DNA of 64,000 bases, taken from Actinomycetes bacterium (GTDB taxonomy: Bacteria; Actinomycetota; Acidimicrobiia; Acidimicrobiales; Microtrichaceae). Positions 28,658 to 37,792 of the stretch are shown here, one piece after another (position 1 is the first letter of the stretch; the number at the start of each line of letters is the position of its first letter). The stretch is from positions 1 through 64,000 of the forward strand of contig JAAEPF010000025.1 in the NCBI GenBank assembly GCA_024222295.1. The letters run 5' to 3'. The notes under the pieces are model-generated. The model was not told the DNA's origin, searched no databases, and worked only from the letters and a program-made list of their open reading frames with translations. The translations under genes were made by a program, and so were the position numbers.

Positions 28658-31051
28658 ATGCGCTTGCGACACCATCATCCGTTCACGGCCCGCTGGCATG
28701 GCCGCTGGATTTGGCACCGTCGCCCCGACATCGTGGCGCAGACCGCGACCCGGCCGGTCGTTGCCGACGACACGGAGCAGCTGGCCATGTTTCGCCGTGA
28801 GGTGGACCTGACCCGGGTGCCATCGGCCGTGCCGGCCCGTGTGTTCGCCGACGGGCGATATGTGCTGTGGGTCAACGGCACCGAGGTGGCCCGTGGGCCG
28901 GTTCGCTCCAACCCTCGCCGGAGCCACTACGACGTGGTGGACCTCGCCCCGCACCTGCACGTGGGCACGAACTCACTCGCGATACTGGCGCGCCACTTCG
29001 GCACCGCCCGGTCGTGGTGGATGCCGGTTCCGCCGAGCTATTCGCTCGGGGCCGGTTCAGTGCTGTTCGAGGCGGCCGTCGACGACGACTGGCTGGTCAG
29101 CGACTCGTCGTGGACGTGCACCGACCACACCGGGTGGAGACCCGTGCCGGTACCGGGCGACGTGGCGTCGCTGCCGCTCGAGAGCTTCGATGCGCGTGAC
29201 CACCCGGCCGGCTGGAAGCTGGCGGGCTTCGACGACTCACACTGGGCGGCGGCTGTGGAGGTCACGCCGATGCACACGGGAGCCGACGGTACCGCCGGTG
29301 CACCGAGCGAACCGTTCGCCATGCTGGCGCCACCCGTGCGCGATGCCTTCCCTGCCGGCGACACCCACCACGCAGTGCTGGTCGAGTCGAGCGGGCGGGT
29401 TGGCCCGCAGGCGACCGGCGACCCGGTGGCCACAGTCCTGGCAGACGAGTCGGGCGGGTCGGACCCGTCCGGCGACACGCTGGCCTGGATGCGCTTCGAC
29501 CTCGGCGCCATTGCCGCCGGAACGCTCTCTCTGAGTGTGGAGCATCCGGAGGCCGGCACGACGATCGACATAGCGGCCGCGGAGCACGAGGACGAAGACG
29601 GCCACCTGGTCACCCTCGGCCAGCACACCGGCCTGCGCTATGTGTGCAACGGCGACGACCATGAAGCCCACGAGTCCCTCGAGACAATCGGGGCGCGATA
29701 CCTCCACGCTTCGGTGCGCACTCCATCGGGCGTACCGCCCCCGTCGCTGTCGCTCGCCGTTGCGGACCGGGTGCGGCCGCGGCCCGAAGGTGCATCGTTC
29801 GCCTGCTCTGACCCACAGCTCGAGCGGATACACGCCGTGGGGCTGCGCACCGTCGACCTGTGTGCCACCGACGCCTACCTGGATTGCCCCACCCGCGAGC
29901 AGCGAGCGTGGACCGGGGACTCGGTCGTACACCAGATGGTCGACCTGGTGTCCAACCCGGACTGGTCGATGCCGACGTGGCACCCGCAGCTGGCGGCCGA
30001 GGCCAGAGCCGACGGGATGCTCGTGATGGCTGCCGCATCGGACTTCGCGGCGGATGACCGCACCTACATCCCGGACTGGTCGCTGCACTGGGTGCGATCA
30101 CTGCACAACCTGCACCTCTACACCGGCGACCGGGAACTCGTGGCGGAGTTGCTCCCGGTGGCGGAGCGGACACTTCGGTGGTTCGAGCAGTACCTGGCCG
30201 ACGACGGGCTGCTGCACGACATCGGCGGCTGGACGCTCATCGACTGGGCGAGCGTCTACTCGACCGGCTGCTCGTCGGTCCTCAACGCCCTGTGGGCCCG
30301 CGGTCTCGAGGACTATGCGGACATGGCCCGGTGGCTCGGGAACCACGGCGCTGCGGGCTGGGCGGACAGACGACGCGATGGTGTCGCCGGTGCTTTCGAG
30401 GCGTTCTGGGATGACGGACGCGGCGTGTACGTCGACCACATCGTCGACGGGCAACAGGGACGCCCGGCCGCCCAGCACGGCGGGGCCGCCGCCCTGGCGG
30501 CAGGCATCGTACCGGCCGGGCGGACCGACCGGATCATCGGCCGCCTCACCGACCGAGACCGGTTGGTGAGGCACAGCTTCGTGATGGACACCGTCGAGGT
30601 GGGCGGGGACTCCTCGGGAATGATGCACCTGGTGACCGGCTACCCGGATCCGACGTGGGACGTCGAGGACGAGATGGTGGAAGCGGAGCCGTTCTTCCGC
30701 TACGTGCTGCACGACGGCCTGGCCCGTGCCGGGCGTGCAGACCTGGTGGCGGAGCTCTGCCGCGACTGGCAGGTGTTCCTCGACGCCGGGGAATCCACCT
30801 GGCCAGAGTGCTGGCGCGGCGGCACGAGGTGCCACGGCTGGTCATCCACTCCGACGCGCGACCTCGTGGTGCACACGCTCGGGATCAGGCCGGCCGAGCC
30901 GGGCTATGCGGCGGTGAGCGTGGAGCCTGCGCTCGGCGAACTCGACTGGGCGCGTGCCACGGTGCCGACCCCACACGGTCCGGTCACGGTGGAGGCGCGT
31001 GGCGACGGAAGCCTCGACATCGACAGCCCGGTGCCTGTCACGACCGCTTGA
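28658..31051 (+). CDS. Alpha-L-rhamnosidase (GH78-like)
   Basis: The 797-residue protein has an N-terminal beta-sandwich (VFADGRYVLWVNGTEVARGP) and an (alpha/alpha)6 catalytic domain. The GH78 signature is near residue 408: LDCPTREQRAWTGDS, with the general acid region around D and E; WTLIDW and MDTVEVGGDSSGMMHL follow. It releases terminal rhamnose from glycosides. No signal peptide is seen, so it probably works in the cytoplasm on imported oligosaccharides. The gene is leaderless by its TAGGCT-6 nt-ATG spacing and overlaps the sulfotransferase 3' end by 14 nt. Confidence 0.85.
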   Translation: MRLRHHHPFTARWHGRWIWHRRPDIVAQTATRPVVADDTEQLAMFRREVDLTRVPSAVPARVFADGRYVLWVNGTEVARGPVRSNPRRSHYDVVDLAPHLHVGTNSLAILARHFGTARSWWMPVPPSYSLGAGSVLFEAAVDDDWLVSDSSWTCTDHTGWRPVPVPGDVASLPLESFDARDHPAGWKLAGFDDSHWAAAVEVTPMHTGADGTAGAPSEPFAMLAPPVRDAFPAGDTHHAVLVESSGRVGPQATGDPVATVLADESGGSDPSGDTLAWMRFDLGAIAAGTLSLSVEHPEAGTTIDIAAAEHEDEDGHLVTLGQHTGLRYVCNGDDHEAHESLETIGARYLHASVRTPSGVPPPSLSLAVADRVRPRPEGASFACSDPQLERIHAVGLRTVDLCATDAYLDCPTREQRAWTGDSVVHQMVDLVSNPDWSMPTWHPQLAAEARADGMLVMAAASDFAADDRTYIPDWSLHWVRSLHNLHLYTGDRELVAELLPVAERTLRWFEQYLADDGLLHDIGGWTLIDWASVYSTGCSSVLNALWARGLEDYADMARWLGNHGAAGWADRRRDGVAGAFEAFWDDGRGVYVDHIVDGQQGRPAAQHGGAAALAAGIVPAGRTDRIIGRLTDRDRLVRHSFVMDTVEVGGDSSGMMHLVTGYPDPTWDVEDEMVEAEPFFRYVLHDGLARAGRADLVAELCRDWQVFLDAGESTWPECWRGGTRCHGWSSTPTRDLVVHTLGIRPAEPGYAAVSVEPALGELDWARATVPTPHGPVTVEARGDGSLDIDSPVPVTTA

Positions 31052-32021
31052 GATCGAGGTCCAGCAGGCACTGACGCCCGGGAGCGCACGCCTCCTGAAC
31101 ACGGCTGAGTTCATCGGCTGCGAGGCCAGCGGCGCGCATCGGCGGGATGCCCCTGACCAACGAGGCCGCCCGGTCGACGAATCCGTCATCCGGGGCCAGC
31201 TCGAAGAAGCCTTCCAGTTCCGTCATGACAGTGGCGGGATCGGCGACGAGGTCACTGAACCCGACGGTGAGCAGCTCCTGCTCCGAGAGGGACCCGAGCG
31301 GATCGACTCCATTTGCGATCTGCTCTGACCAGTAGCGACCGAACAGCTCGAGCGGCGGGTCCCCGCCCAGCCAGGCGTCCACGACGGCCTCCTCGTCCTG
31401 CGGGTCGACGCCGTCGGGAATCACCCCGTAGTAGAGCTGCACTGCCAGCCGGTAGAACGCGTGGTTGCGCATCGACAACGCGACCTCTACACCGTCGCGG
31501 TGGATGTGCACGACCTTTCTCGGTGCCGGCGCGAAGCAATCGAGCAAGTCACCGAGGTAGTCGATCGACGAGCCGGAACGCTCCACCCAGCAACTCGCAC
31601 CCTGCAGGTGCGCCAGGTGTTCGAACAATGCGCGGTATTGCTCTGCGATGGGCGCGGGCGGTCTCGCGGCCAGCCAGGAAGACACGTCGTCCCATAGCTC
31701 ATCGGGGTTCCCACTGAGGTGGCCCAGTGTCGAGGTCAGGATCCACGGCAGTTCATCACCACGGGAGTAGCGACCCGTCCCGAAGGGGTAGGTCACCTCC
31801 TCGGCTTCATGGCCGCGGGCGACGACCATGGTTACGACGTCGTTTGGAGTACCGAGGATTTCTGCGACTGTGGCGCCGTCGACCTCGTCGCCGGTGAACC
31901 GGATGCCCCAGTCGAGGCCGGTGAACACCTCGTTGACGCCGACCAGGTCGCGGTGACACGACAGCATGCGGGTGAGCAGGGTCGAGCCGCAACGACCCGT
32001 GCCCACCACGAAGCGGTCCAC
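31038..32021 (-). CDS. PAPS-dependent sulfotransferase family protein
   Basis: The 327-residue product starts with the PAPS-binding loop VVGTGRCGSTLLTRML, followed by the 3'-phosphate-side region where a conserved Arg/Ser is expected (WVERSGSSIDYLGDLLD and HIHRDGVEVALSM). The substrate is unknown. It is the last gene of an operon after msrB, enoyl-CoA hydratase and a DUF1214 protein, with a 16-nt gap. The GTG start has no clear ribosome binding site, and the 3' end overlaps the rhamnosidase gene. Confidence 0.82.
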   Translation of the reverse strand: MDRFVVGTGRCGSTLLTRMLSCHRDLVGVNEVFTGLDWGIRFTGDEVDGATVAEILGTPNDVVTMVVARGHEAEEVTYPFGTGRYSRGDELPWILTSTLGHLSGNPDELWDDVSSWLAARPPAPIAEQYRALFEHLAHLQGASCWVERSGSSIDYLGDLLDCFAPAPRKVVHIHRDGVEVALSMRNHAFYRLAVQLYYGVIPDGVDPQDEEAVVDAWLGGDPPLELFGRYWSEQIANGVDPLGSLSEQELLTVGFSDLVADPATVMTELEGFFELAPDDGFVDRAASLVRGIPPMRAAGLAADELSRVQEACAPGRQCLLDLDLKRS

Positions 32022-32037
32022 CGCTGCGCCGCCGACC

Positions 32038-33177
32038 TCAGCGCCTGTAGCGCCCGACCAGCGCCCGGCGGCGCCTGGCGAGCGTCTCGGCGCGTTGGCG
32101 GGCCGTCACGGTGCCTGCGCCCAGTTCGTCGGCAACCGCTGTCAGCGGAACCGTGCGGTAGCCGACCTCCGGGAGGAAGTCGGCGTCGATGAGCCGGATG
32201 GCGATCGTGCCGCGCTCATGGCCTGCCGCGTCGAGCCAGTTCGCCGTTCCCGGGTCCGGGTGTGCCAGCGCTATCCGCACCACTCCGTCGGCGTCCACAC
32301 TTGCCTGGGTGTGATTGAGCGAGCACTGCCGGTTGGCGATGTCGGCGGACTCCCAGAACCATGTGGCGAGGCTCACCGACCAGTACCGGCACGCCGGCGG
32401 CGTGAACTCGAGGATCACCGCCTCGTCGGCCCCGCACCTGTAGCCGCCAAAGCCATAGGCCTGGCCCCCCATCGCCGTTGCATCCTCGGGCGGCTGGAAC
32501 GGTTGGATCGGGCCCGGCTCCCCCGACGCGAGCGAGCGCCCCAGCTCCGCCCAGCAGCTGGCGCCGGCGGTGAGCCACAGCCCGAGGAGCTCCATCCGGG
32601 CCTTCATGTCCCCCAAGGCCAGCGGCGGGGGTGGCAGCGGCGCATCCATCCGTTCGACGTGCAGCAACGCAGGCTGTTCAGCCTCCCAGTCGCCGAAGTA
32701 CTCCCGCAGGTGCAGGTAGCTGGCATCGGGCGGGGCCGTGAAGGTGACCGACACATCGCCGCTGGCGTCGACGGGCAGCGAACCGTTGCCACGCCTCCAG
32801 CGCTCGAGGCACTTCCAGTCTGTGGTCCGGCCGTCTGCGAGGTGGTCACTGTCGATCTGCATGTCGAGATCCGTGGCGGTTCCCGGATTCCCCGTCACCC
32901 GGTAGGTCGCGCCCGGCTCGACACGCGTGAAGGCGTACTTCGAGTCGGGGCAGTCGAGCCCCCACGAGCGGCGATTCTCGATGAGGACGCCGAACTCGGG
33001 GTGCACCGCGTCGTCGAACTCCACGCACGCGGCGATCCCCGCCGCCAGGTACCGCAACATGTAGCGCAGTCCCTCGGCGTCCTGGCCCGGGGGACGACCC
33101 TCCATGACGCGGCCCCAGAGCCCTTCCACCTGGCCGACGAAGTCCCGCCACATCGCGGTGGGGTCATCGGTTGCCAC
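32038..33177 (-). CDS. DUF1214-domain protein
   Basis: The 379-residue protein has no signal peptide. Its C-terminal part matches the DUF1214 pattern: CRYWSVSLATWFWESADIAN, LNHTQASVDADGVVRIALAHPDPG, NWLDAAGH. The N-terminal half (EFGVLIENRRSWGLDCPDSKYAFTRV) is typical of the versions found beside sulfotransferases in actinobacteria, as here. Function is unknown. The stop of the enoyl-CoA hydratase gene is not overlapped; this gene's start abuts the base before 33178, so the two are directly adjacent. Confidence 0.65.
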   Translation of the reverse strand: MATDDPTAMWRDFVGQVEGLWGRVMEGRPPGQDAEGLRYMLRYLAAGIAACVEFDDAVHPEFGVLIENRRSWGLDCPDSKYAFTRVEPGATYRVTGNPGTATDLDMQIDSDHLADGRTTDWKCLERWRRGNGSLPVDASGDVSVTFTAPPDASYLHLREYFGDWEAEQPALLHVERMDAPLPPPPLALGDMKARMELLGLWLTAGASCWAELGRSLASGEPGPIQPFQPPEDATAMGGQAYGFGGYRCGADEAVILEFTPPACRYWSVSLATWFWESADIANRQCSLNHTQASVDADGVVRIALAHPDPGTANWLDAAGHERGTIAIRLIDADFLPEVGYRTVPLTAVADELGAGTVTARQRAETLARRRRALVGRYRR

Positions 33178-33930
33178 TCAGCGGTCCTCGAATCGAGCGG
33201 GGCGCGACTCGGCAAAGGCCGCAGCGCCCTCCGCAGTGTCTGCCATGGAGATCTGTTCGATGGCCTGGCGATGGCCGAGCTCGAGCGCACGGTCCGGAGG
33301 TGCCCACGAGGCCTGTCGAAGCAGTTCCTTGAAGTTGCGCATGGCCCGCGGCGCCAGGACGGCCAGCCGTTCGGCCCAGGCGAGCGACTCCGACAGCGCG
33401 GTGCCATCCGCCACGGCGCGGTTGAGCCAGCCCATCTCCACGAGGCGATCCGCCCCGAGTCGCTCGTCGGCGAGCAGCGCCAGCTCCATAGCATGTGCGG
33501 CCAGTACCTGGCGGCCGAGCGCTCCGAGCCACTGCGCCGGGTAGTTCCAGCGGCCCTCGGGCAGTCCGAACGACGAGCCCGCCCCGGCGAGGCGCAGGTC
33601 TGCCCCGCAGGCGATCATCATGCCCCCGCCGACGCACACACCCTCGATCGCCGCCAGCACCGGCTTGGCCGCGATCCCCTCAGCCAGCTCCGGGTACGGC
33701 GGATCGTCGAATCCGCCGGCCGCCACTGCGGCCGCATCGGCTCCCGCACAGAAGTTGCCGCCGGCTCCGGTGATCACACCGGCTCGGAGGTCGTCGTTGC
33801 CATCGAGTTCCTCACCGGCGGCGCCGATGGCCTTCAGCGTCGCGCCGTCGTAGGCGTTGAGGCGCTCGGGGTCCGACATCGAGATGACCAGCACGGCCCC
33901 GCGTGCGTCGAGCTCGACGGAGGTGGCCAC
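33178..33930 (-). CDS. Enoyl-CoA hydratase/isomerase family protein
   Basis: The 250-residue crotonase-fold protein has the CoA and oxyanion segments GNFCAGADAAAVAAGG and IEGVCVGGGMMIACGADLRLAG, and GLPEGRWNYP. The second catalytic Glu position reads EGRW, so hydratase versus isomerase is open. It is 4 nt downstream of msrB and directly followed by the DUF1214 gene, so it belongs to the same operon. A role in acyl-CoA breakdown fits the acyl-CoA dehydrogenase and epoxide hydrolase nearby, as inference. Confidence 0.87.
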   Translation of the reverse strand: MATSVELDARGAVLVISMSDPERLNAYDGATLKAIGAAGEELDGNDDLRAGVITGAGGNFCAGADAAAVAAGGFDDPPYPELAEGIAAKPVLAAIEGVCVGGGMMIACGADLRLAGAGSSFGLPEGRWNYPAQWLGALGRQVLAAHAMELALLADERLGADRLVEMGWLNRAVADGTALSESLAWAERLAVLAPRAMRNFKELLRQASWAPPDRALELGHRQAIEQISMADTAEGAAAFAESRPARFEDR

Positions 33931-33934
33931 CTCT

Positions 33935-34330
<396 letters not shown>

Positions 34331-34336
34331 GAGCGC

Positions 34337-34342
34337 AGGATA
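34337..34342 (-). promoter_or_regulatory. -10 element for leaderless msrB
   Basis: TATCCT (34342-34337) ends 6 nt before the msrB ATG at 34330, in the 16-nt gap after the hydantoinase stop. Confidence 0.5.
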
Positions 34343-34346
34343 CCGG

Positions 34347-35819
34347 TCAGTGACGCGGCCGGTACTCGCCCCGGGGTTCGCCCACGACCTTGCCGGCGTC
34401 GAGGATGCGGCCGCCGCGCAGCCACACGTCGGTCACGCGACCGCTCAGCTCGTGGCCTTCGAAGGGTGTGTAGCCCTGGGAGGACGGCGACTCCTCGGCA
34501 CGCACGGTGTAGGTGACCGATGGATCGAGCAGCGCAATGTCGGCATCCGAGCCCACTTCGAGGCTGCCCTTGCCCTCGAGTCCGTAACGTCTCGCGGGGT
34601 TGGTGCTGACGAGGCGGGCCACCGCCGCCGGCGACAGCCCCCGCTTGGTGCCTTCGCTGTAGAGGCCCGACAGCAGGTACTCCGTGCCGCCGAAACCCGA
34701 CTTGGCGAGCCAGATGTCGTCAGGGTTCTCCGCGGACACCTTCTGCTCGGCCTTGCAGCAGGCGTGGTCCGAGACCACCCAGCTGACGTTGCCGGCCAGC
34801 ACGTGCTCCCAGAGCGCCTCGACGTCCTCGCGGGGCCTGATCGGCGGGTTGACCTTGCCGTAGGAACCGTTCGCCGTGTCGATGTCGGCCAGGAGGTGGC
34901 CGATGGTGACCTCGCGGCGGAAGTCCACGTTGGGGAATGCCGCTTCCATGCGCAGCGCCGCGTCCATTGCCTTCGCTCCGGACAGGTGCAACAGGTTGAT
35001 GTTGGTCACCTCGGTCTCGTGTGCGAGGTACGACGCGATGGTGACAGCGAGGCCTTCGGAGTGGGGCGGCCGCGCTGCGCTGTAGGCGGCGAGGCCGGAC
35101 AGCTCGCCCGCCTCCTCCACCATCTTGGTGTAGGCGGCCATGATCTCTGCGGTCTCGCAGTGCAGCGACAGCGATATGTGATCGGCGCGCTCCGGGTACT
35201 GCTCGCGTGCCGCGGCGATGCCACGCATGATGAACTCGAAATGCGCGTAGTCGTAGCGCTCCCCCTCGGGTGTCATCAGGAAGCTCGACTGGTCATCGGA
35301 GCGGCCGTGCAGCCCGTGCGAGCCGTAGAACATGAAGATCTTGAAGCTGCTGACACCGTGGGTGTCGATCAGGTCGGGAATCTCCTCGATGTGACTCGCC
35401 TGCATCGGAGCGAGATGAAACGCATAGTCGACGTGGCTCTGGCCATCGATGAGGTCCAGCACCTCGGGAAAGAAGTCGGCGTAGGGGCCGCCCTTGTTGA
35501 GGTAGTACTGCCCGGTGCGCATGTAGTTGAGGACCGTGGTGGTACCGCCGACCGCCGCCGCCTGGCTCTCACTGGCGGCGTCCTCATCGAGTGGCGAGTA
35601 GATACCCATGTGGGTGTGAGCGTCGACCGAGCCGGGGAAGGCCAGCTTGCCGCCGGCGTCGACCACCTCGGTGCCGGTGGCCCTGGCAGCGTCGGCCAAT
35701 CCTGCGCCGATCGCGGTGACCTTGCCGTCGGTGACCGCCAGGTCGAGTCCGTCGTCCACACGGTCGAGTTCGGGCCGGACGAGCCGGGATCCGGTGAGCA
35801 CCCACGAGCTTGGTTCCAT
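34347..35819 (-). CDS. Dihydropyrimidinase/hydantoinase-type cyclic amidohydrolase
   Basis: The 490-residue amidohydrolase has the metal motif DAHTHMG, the likely carboxylated lysine in SSFKIFMFYGS, SLHCETAE and HLSGAKAMD, and ends with GTKRGLSPAAVARLVSTNPARRYGL. It opens cyclic amides such as dihydropyrimidines, hydantoins or allantoin; the substrate cannot be set from sequence. A TACGAT hexamer is exactly 6 nt before the ATG, so it is probably leaderless. msrB follows 16 nt downstream. Confidence 0.86.
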   Translation of the reverse strand: MEPSSWVLTGSRLVRPELDRVDDGLDLAVTDGKVTAIGAGLADAARATGTEVVDAGGKLAFPGSVDAHTHMGIYSPLDEDAASESQAAAVGGTTTVLNYMRTGQYYLNKGGPYADFFPEVLDLIDGQSHVDYAFHLAPMQASHIEEIPDLIDTHGVSSFKIFMFYGSHGLHGRSDDQSSFLMTPEGERYDYAHFEFIMRGIAAAREQYPERADHISLSLHCETAEIMAAYTKMVEEAGELSGLAAYSAARPPHSEGLAVTIASYLAHETEVTNINLLHLSGAKAMDAALRMEAAFPNVDFRREVTIGHLLADIDTANGSYGKVNPPIRPREDVEALWEHVLAGNVSWVVSDHACCKAEQKVSAENPDDIWLAKSGFGGTEYLLSGLYSEGTKRGLSPAAVARLVSTNPARRYGLEGKGSLEVGSDADIALLDPSVTYTVRAEESPSSQGYTPFEGHELSGRVTDVWLRGGRILDAGKVVGEPRGEYRPRH

Positions 35820-35825
35820 CGGGCG

Positions 35826-35831
35826 ATCGTA
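35826..35831 (-). promoter_or_regulatory. -10 element for the leaderless hydantoinase gene
   Basis: TACGAT (35831-35826) ends 6 nt before the ATG at 35819. Confidence 0.5.
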
Positions 35832-35858
35832 CAGCGGAACAGCGTTCCGCTAAAAGCG

Positions 35859-36944
35859 TCAAACGCCGTCGTCCCCGCTGCCGCCGTCCCCGCCGGAGTC
35901 GAAGTCGAATCCCCCGAGCAGGTCCGAGAGCAGGGAATCGGGGAGCTCCAGCGACGCAGGCTGCTCCACCGGCGCGGGAGCGGGCGGTGGACCGGAAGCA
36001 GGGACAGGGGCGGGTGGCACGGTCGGGGCAGTTGGCACGGTCGGGGCCGGAGCAGGTGGGGGTGCCGTTGGAGGCGCCGGGAACATTGGCGCAACCGGTG
36101 CGGGCGCGGGTGTCGGTGCGGGTGCGGGCACCGACGAACCACCGGAGGGCCAGTCGCCCAGCGCCTCGATCGGAATCAGCAGGAACCACTCCGTTTCCAC
36201 CCCGACCGCCAACTCCGCCGGCAAGGACGACACGTGCAGCACCTTCGGCAGGTGACCATGCGACGCCGGTGGAGCCCAGACGGGCACCTCCGGTTCGGGC
36301 TGCATCACGGGCTCGGGGGCCTTCACGAATTCGGTGGGCGGGGGCTCCTGCGGAGTCACAATCGGGGGCAATGGAGTGGTGAACGTGGTTCCGAACTCCG
36401 GTCGGGCATCGGCTGCCGGGTGCTCGGGTTCGGGTTCGGGCAGCGGTACGGGCACGGGTTCGGGTTCGGGTTCGGACAGCAGCATGGAATCGGGCGCCGG
36501 GTGGGGCTCGTGCGGGGTGTCGAACACCACGTCGGGATCGAACAGAGGCTTTCGTTCGCGCTCGACCTCTGCTGCATCCGCTGCCGGCTCGTCTATCGGG
36601 AAGTCCGCCGGCGGCATCGGCGGCGATGGAGCCTGTGACTCCGACGGTGATGCCCACACCGGCGCGTCACGAAGCACTGCGGTGCTGCCGTTCGGCGCGA
36701 TCAGCTCCGAAGCCTCGACGTGCTCGGGCTCGACCGGCCCTGGTTCGAACGGCCCTGGTTCGACCGGCGAAGGGTCCGGCCCTCCGAACGGGGACACCTG
36801 CACCTCCGCGAGCCGGCTCGCAGAGCTCACGAGTTCGTCCTGGGGACGAGGCTTGCGCGACTTCCGCACGAGCATGACGCCGACCGCAGCGACGAGCACG
36901 GCAACGGCCGCGGCAGCTACGAGGGCGATGATGGTCGGACTCAC
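35859..36944 (-). CDS. Single-pass membrane protein with long Pro/Glu-rich tail
   Basis: The 361-residue product has one N-terminal helix (residues 4-26) ending in RKSRKPRP, then a very long disordered region rich in Pro, Glu, Ala and Val with repeats such as EPGPFEPGPVEPE and PEPEPEPVPVPLPEPEPE. A short ordered part (about residues 225-265, LPKVLHVSSLPAELAVGVETEWFLLIP) interrupts it, and the C-terminus is Gly/Asp-rich. The basic flank after the helix predicts a cytoplasmic tail. I do not recognise it. The GTG start is divergent from the DprE2-like gene, with 61 nt between them. Confidence 0.65.
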   Translation of the reverse strand: MSPTIIALVAAAAVAVLVAAVGVMLVRKSRKPRPQDELVSSASRLAEVQVSPFGGPDPSPVEPGPFEPGPVEPEHVEASELIAPNGSTAVLRDAPVWASPSESQAPSPPMPPADFPIDEPAADAAEVERERKPLFDPDVVFDTPHEPHPAPDSMLLSEPEPEPVPVPLPEPEPEHPAADARPEFGTTFTTPLPPIVTPQEPPPTEFVKAPEPVMQPEPEVPVWAPPASHGHLPKVLHVSSLPAELAVGVETEWFLLIPIEALGDWPSGGSSVPAPAPTPAPAPVAPMFPAPPTAPPPAPAPTVPTAPTVPPAPVPASGPPPAPAPVEQPASLELPDSLLSDLLGGFDFDSGGDGGSGDDGV

Positions 36945-37005
36945 CGTTGCCGATTCTGGTTCGCCCGGGATGGCAGTTGGTGCATATCCGGGCGAGACTC
37001 ACCTG

Positions 37006-37779
37006 ATGGCTGCACGAAATGCCGATTCGTCTCACCCCTCCACGGTGCTGGTCCTCGGCGGGGGAAGCGAGATCGCTGCGGCAACTGTCAGCGAGTTGGC
37101 CCGGCGCGGCCTCGATGCCGCCTACCTGGCGGCCCGCTCCCCCGCGGCCGCAGAGGAACTGCTCGCCGGCCGGGTGGGCCAGGATCTTGAGGTGTATTCC
37201 ACCCGTTGGGATGCCACGGACGTGGAGTCACATGACCGGATGCTCGATGGCGCGTTCGCCGAACTCGGCCGGGTCGACGTGGTGCTCTGCGCGGTGGGCA
37301 TGCTCGGCCACCACGCCGGGCTCTGCATGCCACCGTCCGGGGTCGACGACATGGTCCGCGCCAACTTCGCCGGCCCGGCCTCGGTATTGGCCGCCGCAGC
37401 CCAACGGCTGCGCGACCAGGGGTCGGGAACCATCGTCGTGCTGTCCTCGGTCGCCGGCCAGCGCGCCCGCCGCTCCAACTACGTGTACGGATCCTCGAAG
37501 GCCGGCCTCGACGTGTTCGCCCAGGGCCTCGGCGATGCGCTGGTCGGCTCCGGCGTGAAGGTCTGCGTGGTGAGGCCCGGCTTCGTCACCTCGAAGATGA
37601 CCGAAGGACTCGACCCCGCTCCCCTGGCCACGGACCCGGCCACGGTTGCGACTGCAGTCGCGGACGGCATCGCTGCGGGCCGCGAGGTCGTGTCGGTGCC
37701 GCGGTCGCTGGGGCCGGCCTTCGCGCTGCTCCGAAACGCGCCGCGCGGCCTCTGGCGCCGGATCGCCGGCGACCGCTGA
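37006..37779 (+). CDS. SDR oxidoreductase, DprE2-like
   Basis: The 257-residue short-chain dehydrogenase has a Rossmann start (VLVLGGGSEIAAATVSELARRG), active-site Ser and Tyr/Lys in LSSVAGQRARRSNYVYGSSKAGLD, and VVRPGFVTSKMT. The stretch SVAGxRxRRSNxVYGSxKAGLD and the C-terminal LRNAPRGLWRR resemble DprE2, the reductase step of decaprenylphospho-ribose to arabinose epimerisation. DprE1 is not in the window, so the subfamily call rests on memory of the motif. ATG 37006 is chosen because it gives the usual distance to the GxxxG loop; ATG 36970 is an alternative. Confidence 0.8.
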   Translation: MAARNADSSHPSTVLVLGGGSEIAAATVSELARRGLDAAYLAARSPAAAEELLAGRVGQDLEVYSTRWDATDVESHDRMLDGAFAELGRVDVVLCAVGMLGHHAGLCMPPSGVDDMVRANFAGPASVLAAAAQRLRDQGSGTIVVLSSVAGQRARRSNYVYGSSKAGLDVFAQGLGDALVGSGVKVCVVRPGFVTSKMTEGLDPAPLATDPATVATAVADGIAAGREVVSVPRSLGPAFALLRNAPRGLWRRIAGDR

Positions 37780-37792
37780 GTAAGCCCGCCAG

